A stretch of 64,000 nucleotides of DNA from a bacterium (GTDB lineage Bacteria; Hydrothermota; UBA3072; JAPDKE01), in the NCBI GenBank assembly GCA_029258725.1, contig JAPDKE010000036.1, positions 1 through 64,000 on the forward strand, written 5' to 3'. Under the pieces are notes generated by a model. That model saw only the letters and a list, made by a program, of their open reading frames with translations. It was not told the origin of the DNA and searched no databases. How positions within the stretch are numbered: position 1 is the stretch's first letter; each line of letters opens with the position of its first letter. A program made the position numbers and the translations under genes. Below, in pieces: positions 46,299 through 55,155 of this stretch.

Positions 46299-47465
46299 AT
46301 GGTGGATGAGCTCAATAAAAAAATGATTGAGGATGTAAAAAAGAAGGGATTTATGAAAGAGAAGGAAATAGAGAAGGCATTCCTGAAAACCCCCAGGCAT
46401 TTTTTTGTTCCCACCCTTTATGAATATGAGGAGGGGAAGTGGATAAAATATGAACTTGATTATGAAAATCCACAGAAGGAAATTCTTGAAAAAATTTACC
46501 GGGATATGCCCCTTGTTGTTGCCATGAAGGAGGATGAGGTTTTGAGCACCACATCCATGCCCACGGTTATGACGATGATGATTGAGGAGGGGAAGGTGAA
46601 GAAGAAAGACCGGGTGATGGAACTTGGTACCGGAACGGGATACAATGCTTGTGTTCTTGCAAATCTCACGGGAGAAAGGGTTGTCTCAGTGGAAATAATC
46701 CCTGAGGTTGCAGACCTTGCAAGAGAGAATATAAAAAGAGCCGGGATGGAGGAAAAAGTGAAGGTCGTAACCGGGGATGGGGGATTTGGATATCCCGAAG
46801 ATGCTCCTTACACGGTATTTATCATCACCTCAGCCTCCTCGGATATAACACGCTACTGGGTGGATCAGCTTGAGGAAGGTGGAAGAATAGTTCTTCCTCT
46901 TGTTACACGTGGAATGGAGACAATAGTCTCGCTTGAAAAGAAGGGAGAAATACTTGAGGGAAAGCCAAGTTATTATGTGAGATTCCTCCAGCTAAGAGGA
47001 CCTTCATCCATAATTTCCCATTATGGAATTTCAGAAAAACAGATGAGACCCCTTTCCAGAATTATAAAAAAATTTGCAAGGGAGGATGAGGAAATAAAAG
47101 AAATGGTGGATAAACTTGAAAGAAGGGAAAGGATGGATTTCTTTTTCTTCCTCGCACTCACAGAGGAGTATGCAACAGCACTTCACTCAGAGGAATTTGA
47201 ATGGGGATATGGAATATGGGACAGAACCCCTGGAAAAGGGGGGTTTGTGTTCTATCTTCAGGACAGGGTTGTGGTGTGGGGAGATGAGGGTGTTAAAAAG
47301 AAGTTCATGAATGCATACAAAGGATGGGAAAGAGCCGGAAAACCCGCTCTCAAAGACTACACCCTCACGGTTTATCCTGTGGGCAAAGAGCCCTCTCAGA
47401 GAAGAGGAAGGTGGGTTGTAAAAAGAAGGCAGATGACAACGGTTTTTGAGAAAAAGGGAGGTTGA
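46299..47465 (+). CDS. pcm: Protein-L-isoaspartate methyltransferase with C-terminal extension
   Basis: 388 residues, against about 210 for the minimal enzyme. N-terminal PCMT domain: [38 protein letters not shown]-binding [32 protein letters not shown] and [21 protein letters not shown]. The last ~165 residues (from about [10 protein letters not shown]) hold [16 protein letters not shown] and [17 protein letters not shown]-terminal domains are known in some thermophile PCMTs. It repairs isoaspartyl damage in proteins. GGAGGGAG before ATG 46299. The 76-nt gap upstream holds only 12- and 19-codon frames that I do not accept as genes. Confidence 0.9.
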   Translation: MVDELNKKMIEDVKKKGFMKEKEIEKAFLKTPRHFFVPTLYEYEEGKWIKYELDYENPQKEILEKIYRDMPLVVAMKEDEVLSTTSMPTVMTMMIEEGKVKKKDRVMELGTGTGYNACVLANLTGERVVSVEIIPEVADLARENIKRAGMEEKVKVVTGDGGFGYPEDAPYTVFIITSASSDITRYWVDQLEEGGRIVLPLVTRGMETIVSLEKKGEILEGKPSYYVRFLQLRGPSSIISHYGISEKQMRPLSRIIKKFAREDEEIKEMVDKLERRERMDFFFFLALTEEYATALHSEEFEWGYGIWDRTPGKGGFVFYLQDRVVVWGDEGVKKKFMNAYKGWERAGKPALKDYTLTVYPVGKEPSQRRGRWVVKRRQMTTVFEKKGG

Positions 47466-47466
47466 T

Positions 47467-48750
47467 ATGAGCCTTATAATAGAGATAAGGGCAAGGGAGG
47501 TTCTTGATTCAAGAGGAAATCCAACCATTGAGGTTGAGTGCATCACCGAGAGTGGAGCATATGGAAGGGCAATAGTTCCTTCCGGGGCATCGAAGGGGAA
47601 GTACGAGGCTCTTGAACTCAGGGATGGGGATGAGAAGAGATTTATGGGGAAGGGAGTTTTAAAGGCGGTTGAAAATGTAAACGAGGTTATAGCCCCTGAG
47701 GTGGTTGGAGAGGACTGTCTTGAGCAGGCATGGATAGACAGGTTGCTCTGTGAGCTTGATGGAACCGAGAACAAGTCAAAACTTGGAGCAAATGCGATTC
47801 TTGGAGTTTCACTTGCAGTGGCAAAGGCTGGGGCAGATTTCCTTGGTCTTCCACTTTATCGCTACCTTGGTGGGGTGAATGCGAGGAAACTCCCAATTCC
47901 CTTTATAAACATACTCAACGGTGGGAAACATGCGGATAACAATCTTGATATACAGGAGTTCATGGTGGTTCCGCATGGGGCACCATCCATGAAGGAGGCA
48001 ATAAGATACGGGGCTGAAGTGTTCCACACCCTGAAGAAGATTCTCAAGGGAAAGGGATACTTCACCGGGGTTGGAGACGAGGGAGGTTTTGCCCCATCTC
48101 TCTCCTCAAATGAGGAGGCATTGCAGTTGCTTGTTGAGGCAATAAAGGAGGCAGGATACACTCCGGGAAATGATGTATCCCTTGCCCTTGACTGTGCAGC
48201 AAGTGAATTCTGGAAGGATGGGAAGTATGTAATAGATGGAAAGGAGAGGACAACAGAGGAAATGGTGAAGATATATGAGGAATGGGTTGAGAAATACCCC
48301 ATAGTCCTCATTGAGGATGGTCTTTCCCAGGATGACTGGGATGGATGGGTTATGCTCACCGAAAGGCTTGGTGGGAAGATAAGAATAATGGGGGATGACC
48401 TTTATGTTACCAATACAAAGCGGATAAAAGAGGGGATAGAGAGAAAGGCGTCAAATGCCGTGCTCATAAAACTCAATCAGATAGGAACGGTAACCGAAAC
48501 CATAGAGGCAATAGAGCTTGCAAAAAATGCAGGATGGCTCTGCGTGGTTTCTCACAGGAGTGGAGAAACAGAGGATGTGAGCATAGCGCACCTTGCGGTG
48601 GCTCTTAACACGGGAGGAATAAAGACGGGCTCCCTTTCCAGAAGTGAAAGGGTTGCCAAGTATAATGAACTCATAAGGATAGAGGAGAACTTGGGTGAGG
48701 TCAGCATATTCCCGAAGGACGAGGTCAAAAGAAAGGAAAAAAAGGGCTAA
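47467..48750 (+). CDS. eno: Enolase
   Basis: 427 residues from ATG 47467 ([20 protein letters not shown]) with GGGAGG before it. Interconverts 2-phosphoglycerate and phosphoenolpyruvate. Motifs: [78 protein letters not shown] and [11 protein letters not shown]. All catalytic blocks intact. Confidence 0.98.
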   Translation: MSLIIEIRAREVLDSRGNPTIEVECITESGAYGRAIVPSGASKGKYEALELRDGDEKRFMGKGVLKAVENVNEVIAPEVVGEDCLEQAWIDRLLCELDGTENKSKLGANAILGVSLAVAKAGADFLGLPLYRYLGGVNARKLPIPFINILNGGKHADNNLDIQEFMVVPHGAPSMKEAIRYGAEVFHTLKKILKGKGYFTGVGDEGGFAPSLSSNEEALQLLVEAIKEAGYTPGNDVSLALDCAASEFWKDGKYVIDGKERTTEEMVKIYEEWVEKYPIVLIEDGLSQDDWDGWVMLTERLGGKIRIMGDDLYVTNTKRIKEGIERKASNAVLIKLNQIGTVTETIEAIELAKNAGWLCVVSHRSGETEDVSIAHLAVALNTGGIKTGSLSRSERVAKYNELIRIEENLGEVSIFPKDEVKRKEKKG

Positions 48751-49000
48751 GAGGTTTTTGTTTTTCCTGCTGGTCCTCGGGTCTCTTTTCCTGGTTGTGG
48801 AGATGTACGAACTGCCCGAGTTTATAAGAATAAGCCTCAAACGGAGTGAACTTCAGGCAGAGGTGGAGAGGTTGAGGATGGAGAGGGATTCCCTCAGGAT
48901 AAAACTTGAAAAATTGAACGATAAAGAGGAGATAGAGAGACTTGCAAGGATAAAACTTGGCATGATAAAGAAGGGAGAGAAGGTACTCATAATTAAATGA
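48695..49000 (+). CDS. Septum formation initiator DivIC/FtsB-like protein
   Basis: 101 residues. GTG start at 48695 overlaps eno by 56 nt; a later TTG is an alternative. Basic N-terminus, one membrane helix (about residues 21-38: [15 protein letters not shown]), then a leucine-rich coiled coil ([23 protein letters not shown]) and the [14 protein letters not shown] end typical of FtsB/DivIC. Enolase next to FtsB is a common bacterial gene order. It should join the FtsL/FtsQ complex in division. Confidence 0.85.
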   Translation: MRSAYSRRTRSKERKKRAKRFLFFLLVLGSLFLVVEMYELPEFIRISLKRSELQAEVERLRMERDSLRIKLEKLNDKEEIERLARIKLGMIKKGEKVLIIK

Positions 49001-50391
49001 TATTTCTTCTATCCCTCACGTCACTTATTCCCACATTTCTCGGAAATGAAAAAAGGAACTTTTACGGGGAGGGTCCGGTCCCCGAAGAGTTATATATTTT
49101 ATGGAAGGTGAAGACAGGGGTGGGGAGGACGGGTTCAGGGGGAAATGTATGGACATGGACGGGGACCGGGTGGACAGGGCAGGGGGTTCTTGTGGAGGAG
49201 GATGGGAAAATTTTTCTTTTAATAGGAAGCCTTGACCATAGGTTAAGGAAGATAGATGCTGAAACCGGGGAGGTGGTATGGGAGTATGAATACGATGATG
49301 TGATAAAGGCAACCCCCACCATTGCAGGAGGGATTGTTATTTGTGGAAGCAGGAAGGGATTTGGAAAGACGCTTGGAGAAAAGGAAATTTACAGTTTAAG
49401 GGGAATTTCACTCCGTTCAGGAGAGGAGATATGGAGGATGAATATTGAAAGAACGGGAAGTTACAGCAGGGACTGTGATGGAAGTGCGCTGATTTACAAT
49501 GGAAGGGCTTATATAGGAGCGGAGAACGGAATTTTTTACTGCTTTGACCCCTTTTCAGGAGAAATTCACGGGAAATTGAGACTTTTTGAGTGGGAAGATG
49601 TCGTAAAACATAAAGGGAATGTTGTCGTTGAATCTTCCCCATCCATATGTGATGGGATAATTTACATAACCGCAGGTTCGGGTTATCTATTTGGAATAGA
49701 ACCTGAGAGTTTAAGGATTGTGTGGAGGTTCTACGTCGGCTCAGACCTTAATGGCTCCCCGGTTGTAACCAGCGATGGATTTATAATCTTCACGATTGAA
49801 AAGCAGTATATAGAGGGAAAGGGCGGTGTTATGATGGTTGACCCGAAAAAGCCACCGGAGGAGGCGGTTGTGTGGTTTTTCCCGACAGGGGACAGGAAGT
49901 TCTGTGACTGGGAGGGTGGGGTTATTGGTTCTGCATCCATAAATGATTATTACAATCCATATTTTGAAAAGCCCAGGCTCTGTGCCTTTCAGGGAATAGA
50001 TGGATATCTCTACCTTGTCTCGCTCGACAATCTGGACACCTTGAAACTTCCAGGACCCGATGGAAGGACCCTTTATCCTGTTCCAGAATTGCTTTTTAAG
50101 GAATACACAGGAGGAGGAATTTCAACACCTATTCTGGTGGATGACTATCTTATTTCGGGTGGATACGATGGAAAACTCAGGGTTTACAGGATTTACTATG
50201 AGCCGTGTGAAGAGGGGGAGGGGGTAAGGTGTGCATCAGGATGGTATAAGGTGAGGGTTGAAAAGAAAGCGGAGTTTCAAACAGGTGGCTCCATTGAATC
50301 AACTCCGGTTGTATGGCATGGGAAAATCTTCATTGGTTCCCGTGGGGGTTACATTTACTGTCTTGGAAAAAAGGAAGATTATATGGAATAG
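48997..50391 (+). CDS. Exported PQQ-like beta-propeller protein
   Basis: 464 residues. Short signal-like start ([16 protein letters not shown]). Repeats of the PQQ/BamB-like type: IFLLIGSLDHRLRKIDAETGEVVWEY, YIGAENGIFYCFDPFSGEIHG, ITAGSGYLFGIEPESLRIVWRF, and IFIGSRGGYIYCLGKK. No PQQ-ligand set is obvious, and no sorting domain is seen. Overlaps the DivIC-like gene by 4 nt. A BamB-like role is possible but unproven, since the protein is not a lipoprotein. Confidence 0.82.
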   Translation: MIFLLSLTSLIPTFLGNEKRNFYGEGPVPEELYILWKVKTGVGRTGSGGNVWTWTGTGWTGQGVLVEEDGKIFLLIGSLDHRLRKIDAETGEVVWEYEYDDVIKATPTIAGGIVICGSRKGFGKTLGEKEIYSLRGISLRSGEEIWRMNIERTGSYSRDCDGSALIYNGRAYIGAENGIFYCFDPFSGEIHGKLRLFEWEDVVKHKGNVVVESSPSICDGIIYITAGSGYLFGIEPESLRIVWRFYVGSDLNGSPVVTSDGFIIFTIEKQYIEGKGGVMMVDPKKPPEEAVVWFFPTGDRKFCDWEGGVIGSASINDYYNPYFEKPRLCAFQGIDGYLYLVSLDNLDTLKLPGPDGRTLYPVPELLFKEYTGGGISTPILVDDYLISGGYDGKLRVYRIYYEPCEEGEGVRCASGWYKVRVEKKAEFQTGGSIESTPVVWHGKIFIGSRGGYIYCLGKKEDYME

Positions 50392-50423
50392 AGTTCGGCA
50401 TTAAAGGAGGACTTATGAGAATC

Positions 50424-51758
50424 TCATTCTTTTAACCCCTTAACACCTATCCCTGCAAGATATGAGAGGAGGGGCTCAAAAGGTAAGCGGAAACGTGGAG
50501 AGCCTGCGCCTACCGGTAGAATGGAGAGGTAGAGGATAACAAGGATGATAAACACTGCGGTTTCTTTTTCCTGTTTAAAGAGCACTCTAAGACCTTTTAT
50601 AGAAAGGATATAATAGATGGCAAAAAAGAGTAAGAGATAGAAGAAAAGCACAGCAAAAGGAGATTTTAAAAACATTCTCACATCCTCTGCTGTTTTTTTG
50701 AATTCACCCTTGAAAAGGTTTTTTAAAAGGCTTCCTTTCCTCTCCATAAGAGAGGCATCTCCATTCCCGAAGTAAATAGACCATATCATAAGTTCTGTCG
50801 GAGAAAATACCCTCAATGCTCCTTTTACAACCTCGACGGTAAAGGGGAAGGGATGGGACAGGATATATTTTAAACCAAAAATTCCGAATTTCCTTGCAAC
50901 CGCTGGAATATCTCCGGCAAATTCAATATCTTCCTTATTCAAACCATACCTGTTTTTTACCATCTCCTTAAGTTTTCTCCTTGCTTCATTTTCAGATATA
51001 TTATCAACCCTTGCCATTGTTGGTGCGGCACACCAGTCGAGCATATTTAAAAAGCCTATGGTTGAAAAAAATACCTGCCCATGGACTATTTTATTTCTTA
51101 TAATATGGGGAGAAAGGACAGAAAGATAGAGAAAGATATAAAAAAATGTATGCTTTTTATTCCTTTTAAAAACAAATGGCAAAAATATAACAGGAAGGAG
51201 CAATCCTATTGGTCTTGTAAGGCTTCCCAGTCCTGAGAAGAAAGAAGAAAGGTATAAATGGAGGATGGAATTTCTTTTTATAAAAATGAAGAATGAAAGT
51301 AATGCCACACTCAAAAGGAATGTAAAAAGGATATCAGTCATTATCTGGGTTGCATAAAGTGCCTGATGGAGGTTCAGTGTATAAAAAAGGGAGGAAAGAT
51401 AAGGAGCGTTCGGAAAGAGAGAGATTAAAAAGATTGTAAAGCCCTCAAGCAATATCTGAAAACATATAACAGCTCTTCTGTCCTCGAAAATCCTGTAAAA
51501 AAGAGAGATTGTTAAGGGATAGAATGGAGTCCTTGCCCCTTCTGGTTTATAACCCGGAGGTTTTAAGGTTGTGAATAACCTTCTTTCCACAAGATTTTTT
51601 GCAAGACTTTCATACTGAATTGAATCACTTCCGCAAAGCAAACTTTTTTCAGGGTTTTTAAATGATGGAATTGCAAGAATGATTCTCAGGATGATACCAA
51701 GTAAAACGAACAGGAGAATTTTATGCCTTCTGGATAGGTTCACAGAACATCCAGACAT
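50424..51758 (-). CDS. Polytopic GT-C glycosyltransferase (family 39-like)
   Basis: 444 residues with about 10-11 membrane helices. The first periplasmic loop has GSDSIQYESLAKNLVE with acidic residues, and GARTPFYPLTISLFYRI follows, as in ArnT/PMT-type enzymes. LGSLTRPIGLLLPVIFLPF and the C-terminal SPRFRLPFEPLLSYLAGIGV are typical. Uses a polyprenyl-phosphate sugar to modify lipid or protein. Stands alone on the minus strand, convergent with the PQQ protein gene. The long upstream region contains TTGACA near 51939-51934, a possible distant promoter. Confidence 0.85.
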   Translation of the reverse strand: MSGCSVNLSRRHKILLFVLLGIILRIILAIPSFKNPEKSLLCGSDSIQYESLAKNLVERRLFTTLKPPGYKPEGARTPFYPLTISLFYRIFEDRRAVICFQILLEGFTIFLISLFPNAPYLSSLFYTLNLHQALYATQIMTDILFTFLLSVALLSFFIFIKRNSILHLYLSSFFSGLGSLTRPIGLLLPVIFLPFVFKRNKKHTFFYIFLYLSVLSPHIIRNKIVHGQVFFSTIGFLNMLDWCAAPTMARVDNISENEARRKLKEMVKNRYGLNKEDIEFAGDIPAVARKFGIFGLKYILSHPFPFTVEVVKGALRVFSPTELMIWSIYFGNGDASLMERKGSLLKNLFKGEFKKTAEDVRMFLKSPFAVLFFYLLLFFAIYYILSIKGLRVLFKQEKETAVFIILVILYLSILPVGAGSPRFRLPFEPLLSYLAGIGVKGLKE

Positions 51759-52030
51759 TTCTCTTCCTCTTTTTCATCTTCCATGAAAAGGCGGAGAGGC
51801 ATTTTTAAAACCCTTTCCTAATTGTTCTTTTCCAGTGTGAACCGGTATGTTATCGCGCGATTTACCCCTGCCCATGATGCTATCCTTTGGCTCCTTCTCT
51901 ATCTGTATGTGAGCATAAAAGAAAATCAGGATTTGTCAACCGCTGGGGAGTTTGTGATAAAATCTTATGGAAAAACAAAGACCTGAAAGGAGACTCCAAA
52001 CATCCTCGATAATTATTGATAATAAAAATG
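51759..52030. other. Non-coding stretch between divergent genes
   Basis: Between the GT39-like gene and ptsN. It holds a minus-strand TTGACA-N16-TATGCT (51939-51912 region) that could drive the glycosyltransferase gene with a ~150-nt leader. On the plus strand a 49-codon frame from GTG 51838 (VNRYVIARFTPAHDAIL) ends in TGA at about 51987, without a Shine-Dalgarno site or recognised homologue. I do not call it a gene. No hairpin terminator seen. Confidence 0.5.
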
Positions 52031-52059
52031 TTGACTTTGTATTTTTATTTCCGTATTAT
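52031..52059 (+). promoter_or_regulatory. ptsN promoter
   Basis: TTGACT (52031-52036), 17-nt spacer, TATTAT (52054-52059). The predicted transcript start is the G of GTG 52066. This rules out the longer ORF from 51967. Confidence 0.75.
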
Positions 52060-52065
52060 ACCATC

Positions 52066-52518
52066 GTGGGACCTGGTGTAAGTGTGTTTCTTGATGAGAA
52101 AAAAATAGTATTCAACCCTCCCTCCGGGAGCAAGGAGGAGATTTTGAGATTTCTTCTGGAGAAAGGGGGGGTGGGGGAGAGAGAGAATATTCTTGAGAAA
52201 CTCATGGTAAGAGAAAACCTGGAAAGCACAGGAATAGGGAACGGGATTGCAATTCCCCATGCAAGGTGTGATGATGTTGATGAACTCACGGTTATATGCG
52301 GGATATCAAGGGATGGGATAGACTTTGATGCACTTGATGGAAAGCCTGTTTATGTTATATTCCTCATAGTCTCCCCTGATAAAAATAAGTCTCTTTATCT
52401 CAGGGTTCTTGCAAACATATCCCGTTTGCTCAGACATACTCCTGTAAGGGATGAACTCATACGGGCAAGAAACCCGAAGGAGGCTATTGAGATAATAAAG
52501 AAATACGAGCCCGTATGA
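52066..52518 (+). CDS. ptsN: PTS IIA-like protein (PtsN/IIA-Ntr)
   Basis: 150 residues from GTG 52066, the usual size for PtsN. A longer frame starts at 51967 but crosses the promoter. Phospho-acceptor His65 in ENLESTGIGNGIAIPHAR, then FLIVSPDKNKSLYLRVLANISRLLR, typical of the mannitol/fructose IIA fold. No sugar-permease domain is attached, so it is probably a regulatory phosphocarrier. PtsN often sits near sigma-54 systems, but here it heads a unit with rimO (4-nt overlap). Confidence 0.9.
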   Translation: MGPGVSVFLDEKKIVFNPPSGSKEEILRFLLEKGGVGERENILEKLMVRENLESTGIGNGIAIPHARCDDVDELTVICGISRDGIDFDALDGKPVYVIFLIVSPDKNKSLYLRVLANISRLLRHTPVRDELIRARNPKEAIEIIKKYEPV

Positions 52519-53804
52519 GATTTTATCTTGAGGTTCTTGGATGCCCGAAAAATCTCTACGATGCACAGTTTCTGGTGGATTATCTTTTAAAAAAGGGATT
52601 TGAATTCACCTTCAATCCAGAGGATGCAGACTTTATCATTGTTTCAACATGCACCTTTATTGAACCTGCAACCCGGGAGTCAATTGAGCGTATAATAGAA
52701 CTTGGAGAGATAAAGCGGGGGAAACTCTTTGTTACAGGATGCATGCCCGAAAGATACAGGGAAAATCTGCTCCGTGAACTTCCGGAGATAGACGGAATAA
52801 TGGGAACGTGTAAGGTTGAAAAGATAGACGAACTCCTTTCAGGAAAGAGGGCAGTTTTTGGAAAGAAGGGATTTCTTCCTGCATGGATTCCCGAAAATCT
52901 TTTAACCCCTCCCCACTATGTTTACATAAAAATTTCCGAAGGATGCAGCCACAGATGTTCGTTCTGCATAATCCCTTCTCTCAAGGGAAAATATCGTTCA
53001 AGGAGAATGGAGGATATACTCCATGAGATAGGAGAACTTCCTCCGGATGTCAGGGAGATAATACTTGTGGGACAGGATACATCAAAGTGGGGGAAGGAGT
53101 TAGGGCTTTCCCCTCAAAGATTGCTTGAAGAGATATCAAAAATATTCCATGGATGGATAAGGGTGATGTACCTTCATCCCCTTACGGTGGATGAGGAACT
53201 TTTAAAATGTATAAGAGACTTTACCGTGGGATATGTGGACATTCCCTTTCAGCATGTATCAGACAGGGTATTGAGGTCCATGAGGAGGGGGTATGGAAGA
53301 AGGAGGATAGAGAAAATACTGGAGGTGTGCAAAAAACTGGGGCTGTGTATCAGAACCACATTCATTGTGGGGTATCCTGAGGAGACCGAAAGGGATTTTG
53401 AGGAATTGAAAAAATTTCTTGAGGATGCTGAATTTGACAGGGTGGGATTCTTTATGTACTATCACGAGGAGGGAACCTATGCAGAGAGAAATCTCCCTGA
53501 CCTTCCTCTTCGGGTAAAGAGGGAAAGAAAGAGGGAGGTTGAACGCATACAGGAAGGGATAATGAGGAAAAAACACAGGGAACTTGTGGGGAGGGTTTTT
53601 GAGGTCCTGGTGGATGGAATAAAGGGGAAAAGGGGAGTGGGAAGAACCCGGATGGATGCACCTGATATAGACTGTGAGGTTAAAATTGATGGAGAGGTTG
53701 AAATTGGCGAATTTTACAGGGTTGAGATTACCCGCAGTTCTGCTTTTACTCTTTACGGTAGGCTGCGGGAAGAAGGAAATAAAGCCACCACCCCCGCCAC
53801 CTGA
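52515..53804 (+). CDS. rimO: Ribosomal protein S12 methylthiotransferase RimO
   Basis: 429 residues. N-terminal MTTase domain with Cys10 (LGCPKN), Cys46 (STCTFIEP) and Cys76 (TGCMPER) for the auxiliary cluster. Radical SAM motif Cys144/148/151 (CSHRCSFC). IPFQHVSDRVLRSMRRGY and a C-terminal TRAM domain (VDGIKGKRGVGRTRMDAPDID). Methylthiolates Asp in S12. The GCPKN and GCMPER sequences favour RimO over MiaB. Its last 83 nt overlap the following lipoprotein gene. Confidence 0.94.
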   Translation: MRFYLEVLGCPKNLYDAQFLVDYLLKKGFEFTFNPEDADFIIVSTCTFIEPATRESIERIIELGEIKRGKLFVTGCMPERYRENLLRELPEIDGIMGTCKVEKIDELLSGKRAVFGKKGFLPAWIPENLLTPPHYVYIKISEGCSHRCSFCIIPSLKGKYRSRRMEDILHEIGELPPDVREIILVGQDTSKWGKELGLSPQRLLEEISKIFHGWIRVMYLHPLTVDEELLKCIRDFTVGYVDIPFQHVSDRVLRSMRRGYGRRRIEKILEVCKKLGLCIRTTFIVGYPEETERDFEELKKFLEDAEFDRVGFFMYYHEEGTYAERNLPDLPLRVKRERKREVERIQEGIMRKKHRELVGRVFEVLVDGIKGKRGVGRTRMDAPDIDCEVKIDGEVEIGEFYRVEITRSSAFTLYGRLREEGNKATTPAT

Positions 53805-54183
53805 TGAAAGACTGCTTGAGATTCTTTCTTCCCCCTCCATAAAAAGGGGTGACCTTGTATATCTTTTTGAAAAATTCCTGGGAAAAAATCTCCTCCACCC
53901 ATTTCCCGATGGAAAACTTCATCCTGAGGAGCCTGTAAACAGGGTGTGTTTTGCAATAGAACTTTTGAGAATAGTTGTTGAACATGGACTTCCAGCAGTC
54001 CCCGAGGATACGATTGAAATAAAAGACATAACACCTGAATTTTATGCCTATCTTCCAGTTAAACTCGTGGTTGGTTCTGGATTGATGGAATTGAAGAATG
54101 GTCTTTTTTTGCCCTTTGAGCCTCTGAGTGGTGCGGATGCGGTGAATTCGATAAAGAAACTTAAAGAACTCTGGGAAAAATAA
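53722..54183 (+). CDS. SLH-like lipoprotein
   Basis: About 153 residues from TTG 53722 (LRLPAVLLLLFTVGC), giving a normal signal peptide and lipobox; an ATG at 53674 would place 16 odd residues before it. After Cys15 comes a proline run, then PDGKLHPEEPVNRVCFAIELL and ITPEFYAYLPVKLVVGSGLM-ELKNGLFLPFEPLSGADAV, the pattern of an S-layer homology domain (start-of-helix pair plus F.P...SGADA). It may tether the outer layer to the wall. Stop abuts the convergent radical SAM gene. Confidence 0.7.
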   Translation: MRLPAVLLLLFTVGCGKKEIKPPPPPPDERLLEILSSPSIKRGDLVYLFEKFLGKNLLHPFPDGKLHPEEPVNRVCFAIELLRIVVEHGLPAVPEDTIEIKDITPEFYAYLPVKLVVGSGLMELKNGLFLPFEPLSGADAVNSIKKLKELWEK

Positions 54184-55155
54184 TCACCAGAGGAGGTGAA
54201 CATTTCCTATATGAACATTTTTTAAATATTTCTCCGCCCTCTCCTTTGCCTCAAATGCATGCCGTCCTGAGGTGCATGGAAGGTCATTCATCCGGAATGC
54301 AGGGTAAAAGGCAAGCAATGAAAGGGGAATGTCAGGATTTATGGAGGATAAAAGGGCTGCAATCCTTTCAACCTCCCATGGACCCACATATCCCGGAACA
54401 AGAAGTGTGCTCACAACAAGCAAAGGCAATTCTCTTTTTATCCTTCCCAGATTCTTTACATTTTCAAGGGTGAATTCGTTTGAGGACCCGGTGAGGGCAA
54501 GATGGAGGTTTTTATCAAGTGCCTTCAGGTCTATTTTGACAATTCCACCTGTTTTCAATGCGAGTTCCGCAACCCTTTTCATTATTTCAGGATTCTCAGA
54601 CCCGTTGGTTTCCCAGCATACCTTTACCTTTGCCTTTTCTCCCACCTCAATCGTATGCTCAATAACCGATGCAGGGTCTCCACCAAAGAAGCATATGCAT
54701 CTTGTATCCTCATCCACCAGGGCGAGCAGTTCATCTGCTGAGTATTTTTTACCCCGGGTTATCCTGAAGTGCCAGTTCTGACAGAAAAGGCAGTCAAAGG
54801 TGCAGGAGGTGTAAAACACGGCGAGGTTCTTTCCGTGCGTCTCACCGCATACAAATGCAGCCACGCAGTTTGTGGGTAATGGGTCATAATACCATTCAAG
54901 AGAGACGCGTTTTCTATCAACAACCCTACATGCCCCGGGCACAACCCCGCACCGGTTTACGCATAAATTGCACTTCCCTCCCGGGATTATCCTCCGGTGT
55001 ACTTCCTCTATCCTTGATGAAACCCCTTCCCTCCACTCCCTTATGCATTCCTCACATATACCCAGGGGATAGGAAACAAGGGTCTCTTTTCCACATATTG
55101 AACATTTTTTAAAGGGAATCCCGGGATAAAGTCTTTTCCAGTCTATCTCTCCCAT
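54184..55155 (-). CDS. Radical SAM protein with N-terminal zinc-ribbon-like domain
   Basis: 323 residues. N-terminal CSICGKETL ... CEEC zinc ribbon-like motif, second Cys set (CNLCVNRCGVVPGACRVV), then a radical SAM core with CTFDCLFCQNWHF, the Cx3Cx2C cluster motif, and CFFGGDPASVIEHTIEVG. IVKIDLKALDKNLHLALTG and LVVSTLLVPGYVG resemble pyruvate-formate-lyase-activating-like and AmrS-like enzymes. It starts 13 nt inside the following Tat-exported paralogue's stop region, so the two are co-translated. Reaction unknown. Confidence 0.85.
   Translation of the reverse strand: MGEIDWKRLYPGIPFKKCSICGKETLVSYPLGICEECIREWREGVSSRIEEVHRRIIPGGKCNLCVNRCGVVPGACRVVDRKRVSLEWYYDPLPTNCVAAFVCGETHGKNLAVFYTSCTFDCLFCQNWHFRITRGKKYSADELLALVDEDTRCICFFGGDPASVIEHTIEVGEKAKVKVCWETNGSENPEIMKRVAELALKTGGIVKIDLKALDKNLHLALTGSSNEFTLENVKNLGRIKRELPLLVVSTLLVPGYVGPWEVERIAALLSSINPDIPLSLLAFYPAFRMNDLPCTSGRHAFEAKERAEKYLKNVHIGNVHLLW

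Noticed and set aside
51838-51987. 49-codon plus-strand frame VNRYVIARF...
   Set aside because: No Shine-Dalgarno site or promoter, and no recognisable family; kept only as a note in the non-coding entry.
51967-52065. Longer ptsN frame starting at 51967
   Set aside because: Contains the TTGACT/TATTAT promoter; the shorter protein matches family size.
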